A DNA stretch of 64,000 bases from Cruorifilaria tuberocauda. Lineage: Eukaryota; Nematoda; Chromadorea; Rhabditida; Onchocercidae. Made by a program: the position numbers and the translations under genes. Positions within the stretch are counted from its first letter, which is position 1, and every line of letters starts with the position of its first letter. Under the pieces are notes generated by a model, which was not told the DNA's origin, did no database searches, and worked only from the letters and a program-made list of their open reading frames with translations. The DNA lies in assembly GCA_013365365.1 (NCBI GenBank), contig JABVXU010000098.1, positions 1 through 64,000 on the forward strand, written 5' to 3'. Positions 1 through 16,531 of this stretch are shown here, in pieces.

Positions 1-139
1 TGAAGGACCAATAGGAGAACAAGGTCCACCTGGACCAGCGGGAGATAGAGGTGTGCCAGGAATGCAAGGAAATGCGGGAGTTAAAGGGGCAAAAGGAAGA
101 CTTGGACCGTACGGATTAAGAGGAATGGATATGGGATAG
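1..139 (+). CDS. Collagen, C-terminal end (partial)
   Basis: The window opens inside a collagen gene. Reading from base 2 gives about 45 residues of uninterrupted Gly-X-Y triplets ([12 protein letters not shown] and onward) that run to a TAG at 137-139. Collagens of this kind are structural proteins of cuticle or extracellular matrix. No globular C-terminal domain (such as the NC1 domain of type IV collagen) follows the triplets, and the protein ends two residues after the last full triplet (GMDMG). That fits a nematode cuticle-type or short collagen better than a basement-membrane type IV chain. The 5' part lies outside the window, so the subfamily cannot be set. Frame, triplet periodicity and stop are seen directly; the collagen family call is secure. 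Confidence 0.9.
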   Translation, partial: EGPIGEQGPPGPAGDRGVPGMQGNAGVKGAKGRLGPYGLRGMDMG

Positions 140-1718
140 AAGCAAACAGGCGAGAAAATATCTCCGAGTATCCAAATCTCGCTCAGTGATATTGCTATTC
201 TTTGTTTTGGTTGTTTTTGTTTACGTCAGCCTACTGCCTTAATAGACAAACAAGAGATCGACTGTCATTATTTCTTCAATGATAGCGCTAATATAAGAAG
301 CAATTTGATATTTAATCTTTACAGTTTACACTAACAGAGAGAGTGAACTGTCAGATACAAAAAGAATGATTGTTACAAAACTTTCAGAGCAACAAAGCAA
401 TAAAAGGCAAAACGATGGTTAATCATCGAAATTGCATGGTTGAACAAACGAATTAAACTTATATAAGCACAATTATGAATACCATGAATCATTCATTTAC
501 CTAGAATACTTTCGGAATCTTAACATTTTATAAATTTGAAATTTACGATTACAAATTAGTAAAGGAACTAAGTAAAATTGAGAGAAAGTAAGGAAGCTAA
601 TAAACAGTTACGTATTAAGTAAAAAAATACCAAAAAATTTGAGAGGTTAACAAATTAAATGATTTCCACTTATTACTAACAATTTTTTTCTTCTGAAAAA
701 TGTCCACTCCTGTACATGACACTCTATGTATTGTAAAACATTTTTTACATTACACATGTAGGGATGATGGAAAAACAGCCACTGCATGCCACGTATACTA
801 AATGGTATGCAACCTCTATAGGATAAATTTTAAAATGATAAAACAATCCAAATTTTGAAAAGTTGTATGATTCGAGTTTTTGAAAATTTGCGAAATAATC
901 TAAAACTGAAGCAATAATATATATATATTTATATATATCACCGGCATATATTATCAATTATGTTGAGCAAATAATAGCTAACAATGAATGGAAAACGATT
1001 TGTGAATTTTCTCTCCGTTTCTTGTGTAATAAATACTACATCGATTTTATCTTGAAGAATATGAAATCGTAAATTAAAAATCCATTCTTATTTGAGTTTT
1101 TATGCAACAATTAAATCAACAACTTAATTCTTCTAAATCTGTGATGTAATCCACTGCCATTCAGAGTCGTAATTTCCATTCATTGATATATTAACTTGGA
1201 ATATTCAATCATGCAAAATAATGTTGGCACATTTTTAATAATAGCCAAAAAATTAAACATTGAATTATAAAACAAATAACATACTACGCTCTCACTACTA
1301 TATTCATAGCAAGTGCCATTAGGAATACCATTAATATTAGACATTACTGAAGGTCTTTGAGAAATGAAGCAAAAACCCTACATATTTGATTTTGCTTGAT
1401 AAGTAATAATAAGAAAATGAATAGTGCACGTGTGTGTCACACGAGAGTTCCTGGTGGAGAGTGATGTCTGTGGCGAGGTGAGGAGGAGCGGAGCACACCA
1501 ATTTCCACTAAACGATCCACACGTGTCATTAGCGAAGCTGTGGAAAATCGTCTTTCCTTTCCAACCTTCTAGAAACCTATTTAATTTAAACGAAAAAGGC
1601 AAAATAAATGTGGAAACTAATATAAAAACTCTCAAAGAACTTTATGATCAAAAAAAAAAATTTTTTAACTCCTTCCCCGTAAGAAATGCGATACTTCAAA
1701 ATACTATACCACTACCAT
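140..1718. other. Tail-to-tail intergenic region, no gene seen
   Basis: This is AT-rich DNA between the collagen stop and the end of the myotubularin gene on the other strand. It contains a short TA-rich run near 919-937. A 121-codon plus-strand reading frame (1424-1789) and an 85-codon minus-strand one (1378-1635) overlap here. Neither has splice context or family resemblance, and the first lies over the predicted last myotubularin exon. Confidence 0.5.
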
Positions 1719-4700
1719 TTACTGTGGACTGCCAATTTTCCTCTTCCATTGCTAAAAAGAATACAGCACCAAAGATACCATCAGTCTAATAAACAGATAT
1801 CCATAGCAAAGTGCATCCGTCTATATTACATTATTAGCTAGAGTAGTGGCTGATTGAATTAGAAAATGCAAAACAAGAAGAGGATTTTCATCTCGACGTA
1901 TTAAAAAACCTTTATTCTTTTACATCAATTCATCAATTTAGAGCTTATTTAACCAATCAAACTTACCACTGAACCTGGGATGAGGCTAATACCGGTTCTT
2001 TCTAATTGCAGTCGTAATGACTTTGCAGATGCAGTGTCGGATACAATACTCACTTCATTTAAAGTAGGAACATTTTTCGGTAATGCATCTGAATAGGGAT
2101 AAGATGAACTGATCTGAAAAATATTATATATATATATATTTCGTGTGTGTGTGCAATACCAACCGATCTATATCAACACTTGCATAATCCTGATGTAAGA
2201 AATGTTATGAGCAAAGCATATTTAAAGTTTTCAAGACTATATACGACTTAAAATCAAATCCCATTGGTGAAGTAGATTAAAAGAAATGAAGCAATCATAA
2301 CAATGTTCGAAGGTGGAGAATATATTCGGAATCCCTTTGAAAAACGAGGAAAATGGTATCTCAACAAGATTGCAGTGTATAAATTTAATAAAATAAATTG
2401 CTATATATTAGTGGCAATGACTGATGACATACTGCCGATCTATCCAGCGCAGGGTGAAAACGTTGTCGCCATACAACTGAATTACATTCTGGATAAGCCA
2501 CAGATGCGGCTGATGAAAGTATCGAGCTTAATGCTAAATCTTTGCTGAGAATACCACCATCCTGAAAAGATGAAATGGTCGGAAAAAACTGGTGCATTCT
2601 GAAAATGGATAATAAAAACATAATCAATTAAGCATATAAATGGTTAATATATCCTAGCTTGAAATTTACTATCCTTTTCTATTAGAAAGTGAGGCAAATT
2701 GGAGTTTATTAGTGAAAACTTTAACATTTAAATAGCATCAAAAAATTACAGCGATACTTGCTGGTCGCACCCATCGAAGATAGCATTCGTCCCAAAATTG
2801 AACATCAATAGGACAAGAAGAAGGTCGTATTACACTAGCTGACAATGACTCTGAAATTTAATTATTTTTCAATAAATCAAACGAAGGTAATAATGTTGAA
2901 TAAAACGATATAGTATGTCCCAAATTAGATAATATACCGAACAGACTACCTCAGTTTTTTGAAAAGGAACATACCAGAACCAAGCAAAAGATTTGCCGAA
3001 TAAAGAACATTGGTGAACATCAAACAGTATTTTGATGTATAATATTGCGACAGGGGAAAAGTTGGAGCTATTTTGCATAGCGCTAATCTATCATTCACTG
3101 AATTGCAAGTCAAACCGCTGTAAAATACAATAAAGAAAAGAGTTAAAGAGTGGGAAGCTGCTGGAATGTAAATTTAAACATGAAAACTAACTGCAATAGA
3201 TTTTAGTGTGAATTTTCAAACACTACAGAGTCACTTCAAGAACTGGACAAAATTCTAAATATATTCCAAATGTAAAAAACTGGCCTTGATATTTGTCCAC
3301 CCAAGAAATTGACAAAGTAGGTGCCAAATTGTATTATTTATAAAATTTATATATTCTTATGTCGATTATTGTCAATTGGTTTTCGATCGCATATCATATT
3401 CAACACCTAAGCCATCATTCTTTGTTTTCCAACTACTAGATAAGAAGAGAAAGTAGCTTACGATGCGAGACCAGTTATGGATAAATCCCAGAGTGCGATC
3501 AATAAATAATGAGAGTATTCAAACGAAAGTGGATGAAGACGTATAAGTTGCGCCACGCAGTCCAGAAATAAGAGGAAAGTTGCTGTACAAGCTTTCGGTC
3601 GCGAACGCTGCAATATTCTATTGTAACTATGAACTGTTTAATGTAATTTGACGAGAATCATTCTATAATTTGTACAAAATTAAACATAAATACCTGAACT
3701 GGAAAGTACTATATTGCATTGGAAAATATATGAAAAATAAAAACTCCGTAAAAAAGATTCGAACCGGGACATTAGATAGAAGAGTGCAGCCAAACATGTT
3801 GAACCCAAAGGGATGTCCAAGTGCGATCCACTCTTTCTCTATAAGAGCACTGAAACCAGTTATAGTCCTATAGAAACTATCCGTACACACCTGAACCAAT
3901 GATGACACTACTGCCGATGCATTGAATCCATCTCGGTCTGAAATTACTCCTCCTTTTCATCCTTCAATATGTATTCATATTTCTTTCAAATAGTATTTTA
4001 ACAAAAATTTCAGAAAGCAATCACTGATTAAAATTTAATCAAATAATCATGATGAGAGCATATGCATAGGCTGGTTTACAGAAATCCTGTATTATTTCGC
4101 ACTCATATTTCATGTGAATATACTTTATTTGATAAGGATCAATAAGTGAAGTATTACGGTTGAAAAAACCAACCTGTCACAACGACGGATCGCTGATTAT
4201 CTATAAGTCTGTGAATAACTTTACTTGATAGTTGAAGGCATCGAAATACTAAAGTGCACCATCCTGTATCATCAACCAATGTGTACCATTCCTTTTCTTT
4301 TTCAATGAAACGCTCCATTGAGTCTTAAAGTACGTATAAAACAAAAAGAATGAATATATCTAGCTCGTTTTCGATCTCCACTTTTTGTCATATTCTTGCT
4401 GAATCACTCTGTCAGAATCTAAAGGCAATATTCTAATGTTCATATCATTGGAAACTTTTGAACTTCATTTCTATGACTCAATGTCATATTATAAGATGAA
4501 ATAATAAATACCTAAAGAACAAAGTTCACGAAGCTTCTCGAATGAAGATGATATGCGCACATCGGATATATCACAATCAATTACTTGAGGTGGTCGACGA
4601 TGAGGATGAGCCTGGCAAATAGGCCACAACACTCTGCAATCTCATTTGCGTAATTAACGTTCAGTAGAACTTCCAGTAATTAAGTGTTCTTGCCGGACAC

Positions 4701-7010
4701 ACGAAACATACTTTTTCCATAATTCTTGAGCATTAAGATCATTGTTACAAGCGGATGAACGAAGTAATGCACTTCCATTTGAAGCTGACCAGCACCAAAC
4801 CTGAAGGAAATGTTGCAGTCAAAGGAATTCTTGAAAAATATTTATCTTAACTTTACTTTCTTACCTTTGAAAGCTAACTTACCGGAAATCTACCATTATG
4901 CCAGTTGGGTATAAGACTTTCATACACCGTAATATCAAAGAGATCACTCGGGACAACGACACAAAATGGATAACTGCAAAAGCAAATGTAGGATGAAATT
5001 TCAAAAGAAAAAGTGGTATAAAGATTCAAGAAAGTGCTATGAAAACAGAGCTATGATCTTGGAAAAGGTAGAAATACATCAACCTGGATACAACTGTTTT
5101 CTGCTGTGATGTTTCTGATTTCAAAGAACATACGCGCCATCGTGCTTCATTGTCCCCACACCGTAGCAACTCCTTTTGCCAATCACTCCCATTATTGTAT
5201 AGGAGTGTGTTATGTGCTATAAAATTTCTAGTTCAAAAATGAATTATATGATAACAATAATATATTAATTTGCTACAATTCTGATAAGTTTATTTCAAAA
5301 ATATGGAAAATGAATATTTTTTTTTCATCTGTTAAAAAGTCAAATAGAAAAAAAAATCAATTTATTTTCATTCTTCCATGTAAACATTGTATTTCAGCAG
5401 AATTATCACAACTCTCACTACATGGCCATGCCTTTTTCTAACTAAAAGCAAAAGATGATTTGCTGATCTCCCGAATCCTCTGACAAACCATTCCGACTGA
5501 ATTCTTCGGCTACCACATTAGGAAAAATAGCTTTAATTAGATGATAATCAAGCAGCTTAACAATATTATAGTCATTATTCACGTCTTAGAAGAAGAAATC
5601 TTAAAACTTTAGTAAATATACAACACGTCTTAAAATAAGCAATTTCGGCTTAAACATTTAAAGCGTACCTGACTTAGGTGCTTCTCGATATCCTTCGCAA
5701 GAAAGTTGTAATAAATTAGAAAGTGAAGAGGGGCGTGAGAAATGATAAATATTATTTGCAAGATTTACAGCAAATTGGCTTCGCTGTAGATCGAAGGTCC
5801 ATACTCGAAAGTCCTGATATAATATCTTCTTAAATTTAGTACAACAAGCTTCAAAAAAAAACAATAAGTCTGGAAAAAAAAAGGAGAACATGTTTCCTTC
5901 TAAAAGCGGCGTGAATTTCTGAATTAATAAGAATTTTACTTTAGTATATATTTTGATAGACGAAATAATATCAAGCTGTGAAGCAGGAGCTGTCATCAAT
6001 CGATATTTTTTCGGGGAAGCACTCGAACGACTAACTGCAACTTTGATTTCTTACTCATAATGTTTAAAATAAAAATTAGATGCTATTACAATACAACTAT
6101 GAGCAGTGAAAGTACTAGAGTGGAACAAAACGAATTATTTCATATCAGAAGTGTTACAAGCTCTTTTAAATCAAAATATTATGTCCGTAATTAAATCGAA
6201 TGTATTGCAAAAAGATAGTAATAGTGAGATTATGCTGAAGTATGGAAAATGAACCGATAGGAGACGAAGAGTAATATATCGAAGCAATGGAGCAGAGCGG
6301 TATCTGATGTTCATCTGTAAATATGAGACTCCGACTGCAGCATGGTTCTGGTTGCTGGAAGCAGAAGAACGGTAACGGGGAGATGAAATGTAAGTGTATA
6401 GTAAATGATAATAATAACTAGTGAAAAATAATAATTGATAATGATTGATAATAATAATTAGTAATAAATAATTCATAACTAATAGCAATAGTTAATTAAT
6501 AATAATAGAGCGAGAACAACGTATTATAAAAATGTATAAATTATGAGTAACCTTTTCAGCAAGTGGCACAAAACATATGCGAAAGTTGGTACAGTAAAGC
6601 TTTCCGAAGTAATTATCCTGGAAGGGTGGATAGAGTAATACATCGTCGCATTGTGATGACACTATCTCCCCTCAAAAGATCCAATCATGAAATACTTTTT
6701 AAACAGGTGAATTGAAAACTGTGTTAAAAACATTAATTATACTCACCACTCAAAAGAATGAAGTTCGGTGCTTCATTGATATCTTTAACCTGAAATTCCA
6801 TCTTTTATAATTGCTACATATTGTACTTTGTCTGAAAGACAATTTGAAGGAAATGTAACATATCGTGCAGGTGGGTACAGTATGAGATGTGGCAATAAAA
6901 ACAATATAATATGCACTGAAGTAACGAACCGCTATCTGATTGTCGTATGCTGCCACGTAGGAACGAAAGCTATCGCGATGTTGTTGTTCATCAGATGGAT
7001 GCAGTAGCAT
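1719..7010 (-). CDS. mtmr10: Myotubularin-related pseudophosphatase (MTMR10/11/12 type)
   Basis: An 18-exon model encodes about 637 aa. Exons: 6930-7010, 6747-6789, 6552-6670, 6255-6354, 5940-5989, 5669-5813, 5084-5216, 4883-4973, 4712-4800, 4512-4633, 4174-4323, 3765-3937, 3462-3607, 3099-3160, 2750-2850, 2433-2561, 1967-2113, 1719-1751. All phases agree and the sum divides by three. The order is a PH-GRAM-like N-terminus (FGKLYCTNFRICF; IYTKDFRVWTFD), the phosphatase-like fold (VWCWSASNGSALLR; YRTITGFSALIEKEW; FLLFLDCV) and a C-terminal segment (FWDECYLRWV). Active myotubularins have HCSDGWDRTAQ in the P-loop; here the aligned stretch is TDRDGFNASAV, so the catalytic Cys is Asp and the Arg is Ala. 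This gene is therefore dead as a 3-phosphatase, like vertebrate MTMR10-12, which act as adaptors for active myotubularins on PI3P/PI(3,5)P2. Exon 3099-3160 and the last exon are the weakest. It lies on the same strand, about 1.4 kb downstream of the CSK gene. Confidence 0.9.
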
Positions 7011-8428
7011 GTTTCTGGTCCTTAACGTCCCCACCACAAACTGCCATTCGAGGCTCTAAGTAAGCACTAATTACATATATTACTTGCACTAAAGACCTCA
7101 GTTCTTTAGTAAATTAATCAATTGATAATAGTCTATGTGAGAGCACGCTTTTCACGTAATGTGTAGCAATCATGCTTTACATTAAATCATTGTGTACAAA
7201 TTTACTCAAATTAACACATGATATATCGCATCAACAAGCAAGAGAAATACATATCGATTAATGACAATACATCGGGAGAAATATAGAAAAGGGAAAAACA
7301 ATTCCTACAAGGATTATATACTGTTAACAAAGTCGAATAAAAATACTTGAATACTTCATTGATTTCATACACAGGACAATCTCATGAAATGTATCCTTAA
7401 TAAACCATAACAGTCAAATGTTCAAAAATGCCATGTCTCCTTCGTCATTTTTTCTCGTAATAATTATTAAGGATAAAAAAGTCCTCATTAAACACGTGAA
7501 GAAAACTCGAAATGAGACTAACTTTTCCTATTTAATTCATATTTATACATATGAAAACAGATTTATTTTTGCATATAAGAGATTAGATCTTTCAATATTT
7601 TTCAGAAAGGATCTGTATAAAGTAACAAATGAGCACAAAAGTAATTTTTGATCATTGCGACGAACACTTATACCGAAAAGTGCACTTGGAAAAGCTTTGT
7701 AACAATTCATAGCTATAATGCGAACCTACCAGTCACGAAATAACAATATTAAGAAATATGAAATTCCAGCTCAACATATCGATGTAATTATCGACTAATT
7801 GAGCTAAAGTTATTGAGATCTTGCCATTTATTATTGTAGGATATTCTAGAAGCGTTTAAATTTCATTTCTGCATGGATCTATGGAAAAACATCCCGAAAA
7901 ATCAGTAAGAGAAGGCCTAAAAAGATTGGTATATTCCTTGGTCCCTTCCTTGAATAAAGCTGATCTACTAAATTGACAATATTTAAATATTAACAGACAA
8001 ATCAGAGATAACAATCCATCGGTAATATTTTCTGAAACTACGTACAAATAAAACCAGGATAGAATAAATAAATAAATGATTTCTATCTATTGCTGCACAA
8101 AAATTTCTCTCTGTTCCAAATACCTATTTTCCTATTCCCGCCTCATTTAAATATGAAATATAAAGTCGTTTCATTCATTTGCAGCGTCAATCAAAAACAC
8201 TAGATAAAGAAATCAGAGTTTAATGTCACATTTGAATTCAGTGAAGAACTCAACAATGTTTTATCCATTTTGTGCATTTTTGAAGACTTGTCCACAAAGG
8301 CACAATATTTCATAAGCAAATTCACTATTAATAAAATCCTAACAAAGAGATCTGATATTCCGATTATTAAGACTAATTAATAAAAACTACCAAATTACTT
8401 TCGGAACTTGAGCATCCGACTATTAAAT
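7011..8428. other. Intergenic region between CSK and MTMR genes
   Basis: AT-rich spacer between two same-strand genes, from the CSK stop to the MTMR start. The longest frames here (77 codons at 7418-7651, plus; 63 at 7856-8047, minus) are biased to Ile, Lys and Phe and show no family motif. I see no RNA gene. At 1.4 kb the gap is longer than typical nematode operon spacing. Confidence 0.45.
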
Positions 8429-11536
<3,108 letters not shown>

Positions 11537-11557
11537 CAGTTGGAAGAAGTAAAACCA

Positions 11558-14500
11558 ATGATATCGAGAATAATACTCTCGACTCTCACCTTCTTCTTTA
11601 TCCTTCTACAAATCAAATCTAATGTAGTGAAGTACGAACAATGGGAAACAGAACAGATGCCGACGATTACATTTCTGGAGAACACTTGAGAAAGTGCCGA
11701 GTAGGATAACGACACAAAGGTTAAAATAAGAAGAACAAGGAAAGTTATGCTCCATTTTCCTATCCTCGGGTGAGCGGGGAAGGGGTGGACCTTAACGGGA
11801 TGACTGTGATACTCCTATCGACCCACACCTATCATCGGAGTGATCAGAATGAGTGATAATGGAAATAGCTTCTGCGGGGTGACAGTAGTCGAGAGAGAGG
11901 CAGAGAGTACACCCATCCTTATGGTCCGCAGACTGAGTGGTAATAATCTGGCTTGAAATATTCTCTCTTCTCTCCCACGAATTAACGAAAGCGGGAAAGA
12001 AGGTACAAAGCATAATCAGGAGGATCAATACAATAAGTGATCAGAATGTTTTAAGTAGTTGCTAAGTCTAATGGAACATTTTTAAAACATTTTTTAAGAC
12101 CTAATGCTTGAAACAATAATCATAGCAGTGAAAACAAACATCGCTTCAGGTGGGCATGAAAAACAATCTACACAGAAGAGAAAATGTAATATTTAAAGGT
12201 GGGAGTCGAAAAGTGACTATATCCTACATTATCTTATGAAAAGGTTCCTAAATAATGTGATAGGATGATACAGTTAACGATTATAGTAGAAGGAAACTAC
12301 ACCACTCAGTTAGTTACCCATTTTCTCCATGCAAGAGGTTCCGAAGAGAACTTTGGATGACTTTTCAATGCGCTGGCAAAAATTATGAGGGAAACAAGTC
12401 GTTTTGGGATAAGGAAGAATGACAGATCTCGAGAAAGTGGAAATACTAAAAAATACAACATGAAGATCAGGTTCACTCGTAACCTTTATGTTGGCTGATC
12501 ACACAACACTGTAAATTGCTGTAGTTTGGTGAGTCATCTGAAAGGTACATATTAACAAGTTTTAGAGCGAAATACATTCCATTGTAATTTCCTGCTTCAA
12601 AGGAATGATTAGACGACAGGGCGCACCTGCCACTCCACAGGTGTACTCTTTTCCCTGCCTTCATTTCACAGTGAAACAAAATAATCCAGCGAAACTTGGT
12701 CTGATTTCGCTAATTCATGTTGTATTTCCTACTCTTTTAGTTAATACAAGTAATATACTTCTGAAAATGGAGTATGTGTTGAAATATAATGTATGTTTAG
12801 CGGACGTACGTAATCCATGAAGTCCATGATCACACAATAATGGTTAAATATTCCACGAACAAAACTGCAAGTGAAGCAGATAGTTTCTAGTTAACTGTCT
12901 CTAGAAAATGACATAGATAAAATATGGATTAAGAGTGACTAATGCAATATCATATCATTTGTCACAGTTACTTATCAATACCCGGCGTAACTCTCGATAG
13001 CGGGCATCTTATGATTTATTCATTTTTTCCTTTACTCCTATCAATTGGAGCATTTCTTCACATTTGTTGAATATAATGAATGGTTGCGATAACTAAAGTT
13101 CAACAGTTTTGTATTGTCGAAATCTCTATTCTAATGATTGCATGTTAAAGTTTTCTTAAAATGTCAAGCTAACTTTTGTGCATTTAACTGTCTTTGTTTC
13201 TAAAGGATTATAATAATACGTCGATTCACTCCAGGCTATATTAGAGGAAGAGCAATATCATACAGTTAGAGCAGAATCATGATCAATATCAATTTGAAGT
13301 AATATAAACAACATCACAATCTGTACTAATTGTTAGTAAAATAATTTCCGTCAGCAGTACTATCGATTAGCTATTCTCTAATTGTCACTTTTATGAAAGG
13401 ATAATTCTTCGTTTATTAGAAAAAATTTTCACAAAGAATATTTAAATTCCAGGATTCCCACCATCACATTTAAGCATTTGTACTATCCTTTGAAATGGAT
13501 TTAGACATCAGAAATCTTTTCAGAGCTCTAACAAATAGATAATTACAGCTAAATCCCTCGTAAAAGTCAAATTATACAGCTTAAATAGAACTTATCTACG
13601 CTGATTACTCATGATGTTTTATTGATTATTCTTTTTAACTCTTTTAACCCAAGCTGAGTTCAAAAAAGAAAAAACACAGTATAAACAAAGCTATGGTAAG
13701 TGATTTATTTCATTTATCGGTTATAAGATCACTTTCCTTACTTTCATCATTAAAAAGAAAAAAAAGAATTGAATTATTGATCTACTGAACGTAAATGGAG
13801 CAGGTTAATTATCGTTTCAATAAATGAAGATCAAAATTTCAACTTCTTTCAAAAGACAATGATCAATCTTTGTAGGATATCCAACTTGTGTATATTTTAT
13901 TTAGTAATAAAATTTTTGCATGTCATACTTCAATCTTATTATTAGTCACTTTTTAAATATATAATTGTATATCGCTTAATGTGAATATAAACTTAAATAT
14001 AAAGTTACGTTTTTGTTTGCTGATAAAGTTCAATATTTTATCTTCTTCCTTACCTAATATTCATATACTCAAATTTTCATCTATTGTACTTTAATCTTTA
14101 GAATTATCAACACGTGAATCGAAACGAAGGCAGAAAAAAAGAGATCAGTATTGCTGTAAAAGACGTCAATTAGACTGAGAGAATCATGTCTAAACGTGGA
14201 ATTAGAAGTGGTGCATGTATGTGTATATGTTTGTGTGTGTGTATTGATATTATATCTAACACTTCATTCATAACAGAGGCTTCTGTAACAAAGAAAATTT
14301 ATAAAACTTCGAGATGCATTTGTAACATTTCAAAACACACTCATCAGCTGTTTGTAAACCATTTAACAGCTATTTATTAAAAAATATATCGGGGAGGGAT
14401 TGTTGATGACATTTTGTCCGAAGTAAGATTAATGTTTAGCCTAAAATTCGGTGAGAAGAGTTGATGAAAGCTATTAGTGCTATTTGCTAGTTTGCAGCTT

Positions 14501-16531
14501 TTGCTGGAAAGCAAATTGCGGAGGAAAATTTGTCTTTTCTAATGATTCTATCTGCTCAACTCCTGTGGCTTCTTTTTTACAATTTTGGTTCGTTAAAATT
14601 TCCAACTTTTTCTGTGAGCAATTTTATTATATAATCATATCAAGTGACTGGAATAAGCAAAATTGCTCAAAATTATGATCCTATCTTAGTGCTATCAAAC
14701 TAATTACAGAAGAGTGAATGATTTGATTATCTAATATAGTAATGAATTAATTACATCTAAGCTTTGCCCTAAATAGATACTATTTAGACTTTTTTCGAGA
14801 ACTCTTCCTCGATTTTTCTAAGTCAAAAAGACAAAAGATTCTGGAGAAGCATTTAATGAAATTTTTCTTCCCTGAAAGATATACTGTAACACTTTATGTG
14901 AATATATGAATTGTCTTTCTAACTGTAAAAATAGTCTAGAAGTTTATAGGAAGTTTCTCATTAAATGCTTTCTGTACTGGATTATAAATTTCTTGCTTGA
15001 TTTTTCCAGTCATTTATTTTTTTTTCGAGAAATGCTAAAAATTTGAAATATAAATCCTCGTTATTCACTTTCATTGCGATTTGAAAAGTGAAATAAAATG
15101 AAGGCAAAATGATCAAAGCAATAAAAATCTTGAATAAAATCGACTCTTAACCTGAAATGATTTTAGGTTTGAGTAATGAAGCGTTATTTGGTATGAGTTG
15201 TGAGGAACATCCTGAGGAGTTATCCGAGTGGTCTCAGTGCACCATACCTCACGGCGATCTGGCCGATGCAATTACTCTATTTTTGAAAAGTGTTAAAAAT
15301 TTTGGATGTAAAGTTAGCTGATTTAGAAATATCGATATTATAAAAGAAATTTATTATAGCACATATCCCCTGTCGGTAGTAGTAATGGCAGATATGATGG
15401 AACAATAAGTCTCGCTGAATTTTTTACTTCGATCAACCTGTTAATTTTATATCGATGAATTTAATTATCTAATTTTCATCCGCTCCGCTTCAGCAAAGCG
15501 CCTAACTTTTATCATTTCTATACGAAGATGAGACTATCATATCGAAGTCATATAAACACACATAATTTTTTGGGTATTTGGAGAAAGAAAAAATTAAATA
15601 AAAAATTGCAAAAATTGCATTTACAGCTTCCACCCAAAAAAGTAATCAAATTTGGACTTACTTTCTTGCGTAATAATTCGAACAGTTATTTGGAGCATCC
15701 ACTCTATAAGCGCATTACCATTCAAAACTGTGGCAAATGTAGTCGGCGAATTAGATGTTGCAAGTTGGCCTTTTCTCATATAAAATACCAGGCTCAAATT
15801 AACTTTGGAATCATCAGAATCTATCACAGTCTTTGGATTATTCATTCTCTAAGCAATTTTAACTGACTCATAAGTGGGATAACTTTATAGTCTGACAATG
15901 GTTTTCAGGAGGTCAAAATCATTTCTCGCTCAAGCTTATGAATCAGAAGCATGCTCTGGATCAGATGCTGCTTGTGTGTTTGATCCACTTTCAACTAGTG
16001 ATTTACGAGAGCTCGCGGTCTTTTTTCCCATATTACACTTTTTTTATTCACGTTGATGTAAAACAATTCAACATTTTTCAACCACTTGAATCTAACTGCA
16101 CTTCTCCTGTAAATATTTTTTGGAGAATTTATTCGCACTTCCAGCTTTCCCTTTCCTTTCGAAAAAAAGCCTTTTTAAAAGAAAATTAAATCCGGAATTC
16201 AATTAAGTAGATACCGATAGTAAACTTTATTAAACTTGATTAAATCAGGCATGAATTTGTGAAAAAGTCTGTGAAAAGAGAACTGATAGATATTATATTT
16301 TAGGAAAGATATCCGAATGTGATGCCACCAGAGGATCGATGTAACGTATCAGATTATGTAGCTGCTGAACTGATAACACTAAGCAAAGGACCGGCATATC
16401 AATATGTGGAACCATTGCTATATCAGATACTAGGAACCAGAATACCCGCTGTAAATTGCGTTCTGAAGGGTAAAAAATGCCACTGCTGTTGCTTCTCATA
16501 CACTCCTCAACCAGATGGCTATTGTTTTTAA
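11558..16531 (+). CDS. Cysteine-rich, probably secreted protein of unknown family
   Basis: I do not recognise this family. Well-supported exons, with phases that join: 15167-15312, 15360-15439, 15686-15763, 15909-16017, 16304-16531 (stop TAA 16529-16531). They read as a protein with EHPEELSEWSQC, NCGKCSRRIRCCKRSKSF, SEACSGSDAACVFDP and YPNVMPPEDRCNVSDY, and a cysteine-dense tail, KKCHCCCFSYTPQPDGYC. Less certain 5' exons: 11558-11631, whose product begins with a signal-peptide-like MISRIILSTLTFFFILLQ, and 14498-14613 (FCWKANCGGKFVF), both phase-compatible. The full model would be 276 aa. The cysteines and dibasic stretch suggest an extracellular, perhaps processed, protein; this is inference. 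It is convergent with the four-TM gene. An open frame on the other strand across exon 15686-15763 is a competing reading. Confidence is about 0.7 for the five 3' exons and about 0.4 for the two 5' ones. Confidence 0.58.
11632..14497. other. Long AT-rich stretch, intron or intergenic
   Basis: If the 5' exon of the cysteine-rich gene is right this is its first intron; otherwise it is intergenic. It holds a moderately GC-rich patch near 11750-11960. No convincing exon, RNA gene or repeat was found apart from a short GT run near 14215-14240. Confidence 0.4.

Noticed and set aside
1424..1789. 121-codon plus-strand ORF
   Set aside because: No family motif, no splice context, and it covers the predicted last exon of the minus-strand myotubularin gene.
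3290..3345. Minus-strand phrase FGTYFVNFLGG resembling the myotubularin LFGTFL motif
   Set aside because: No splice acceptor lies before it and an in-frame stop is close upstream; exon 3099-3160 (FPLFNSFLY) fits the phases instead.
3755..3775. B-box-like ggttcgaat on the minus strand
   Set aside because: It is at an exon-intron border of the myotubularin gene and the flanks do not form a T-arm.
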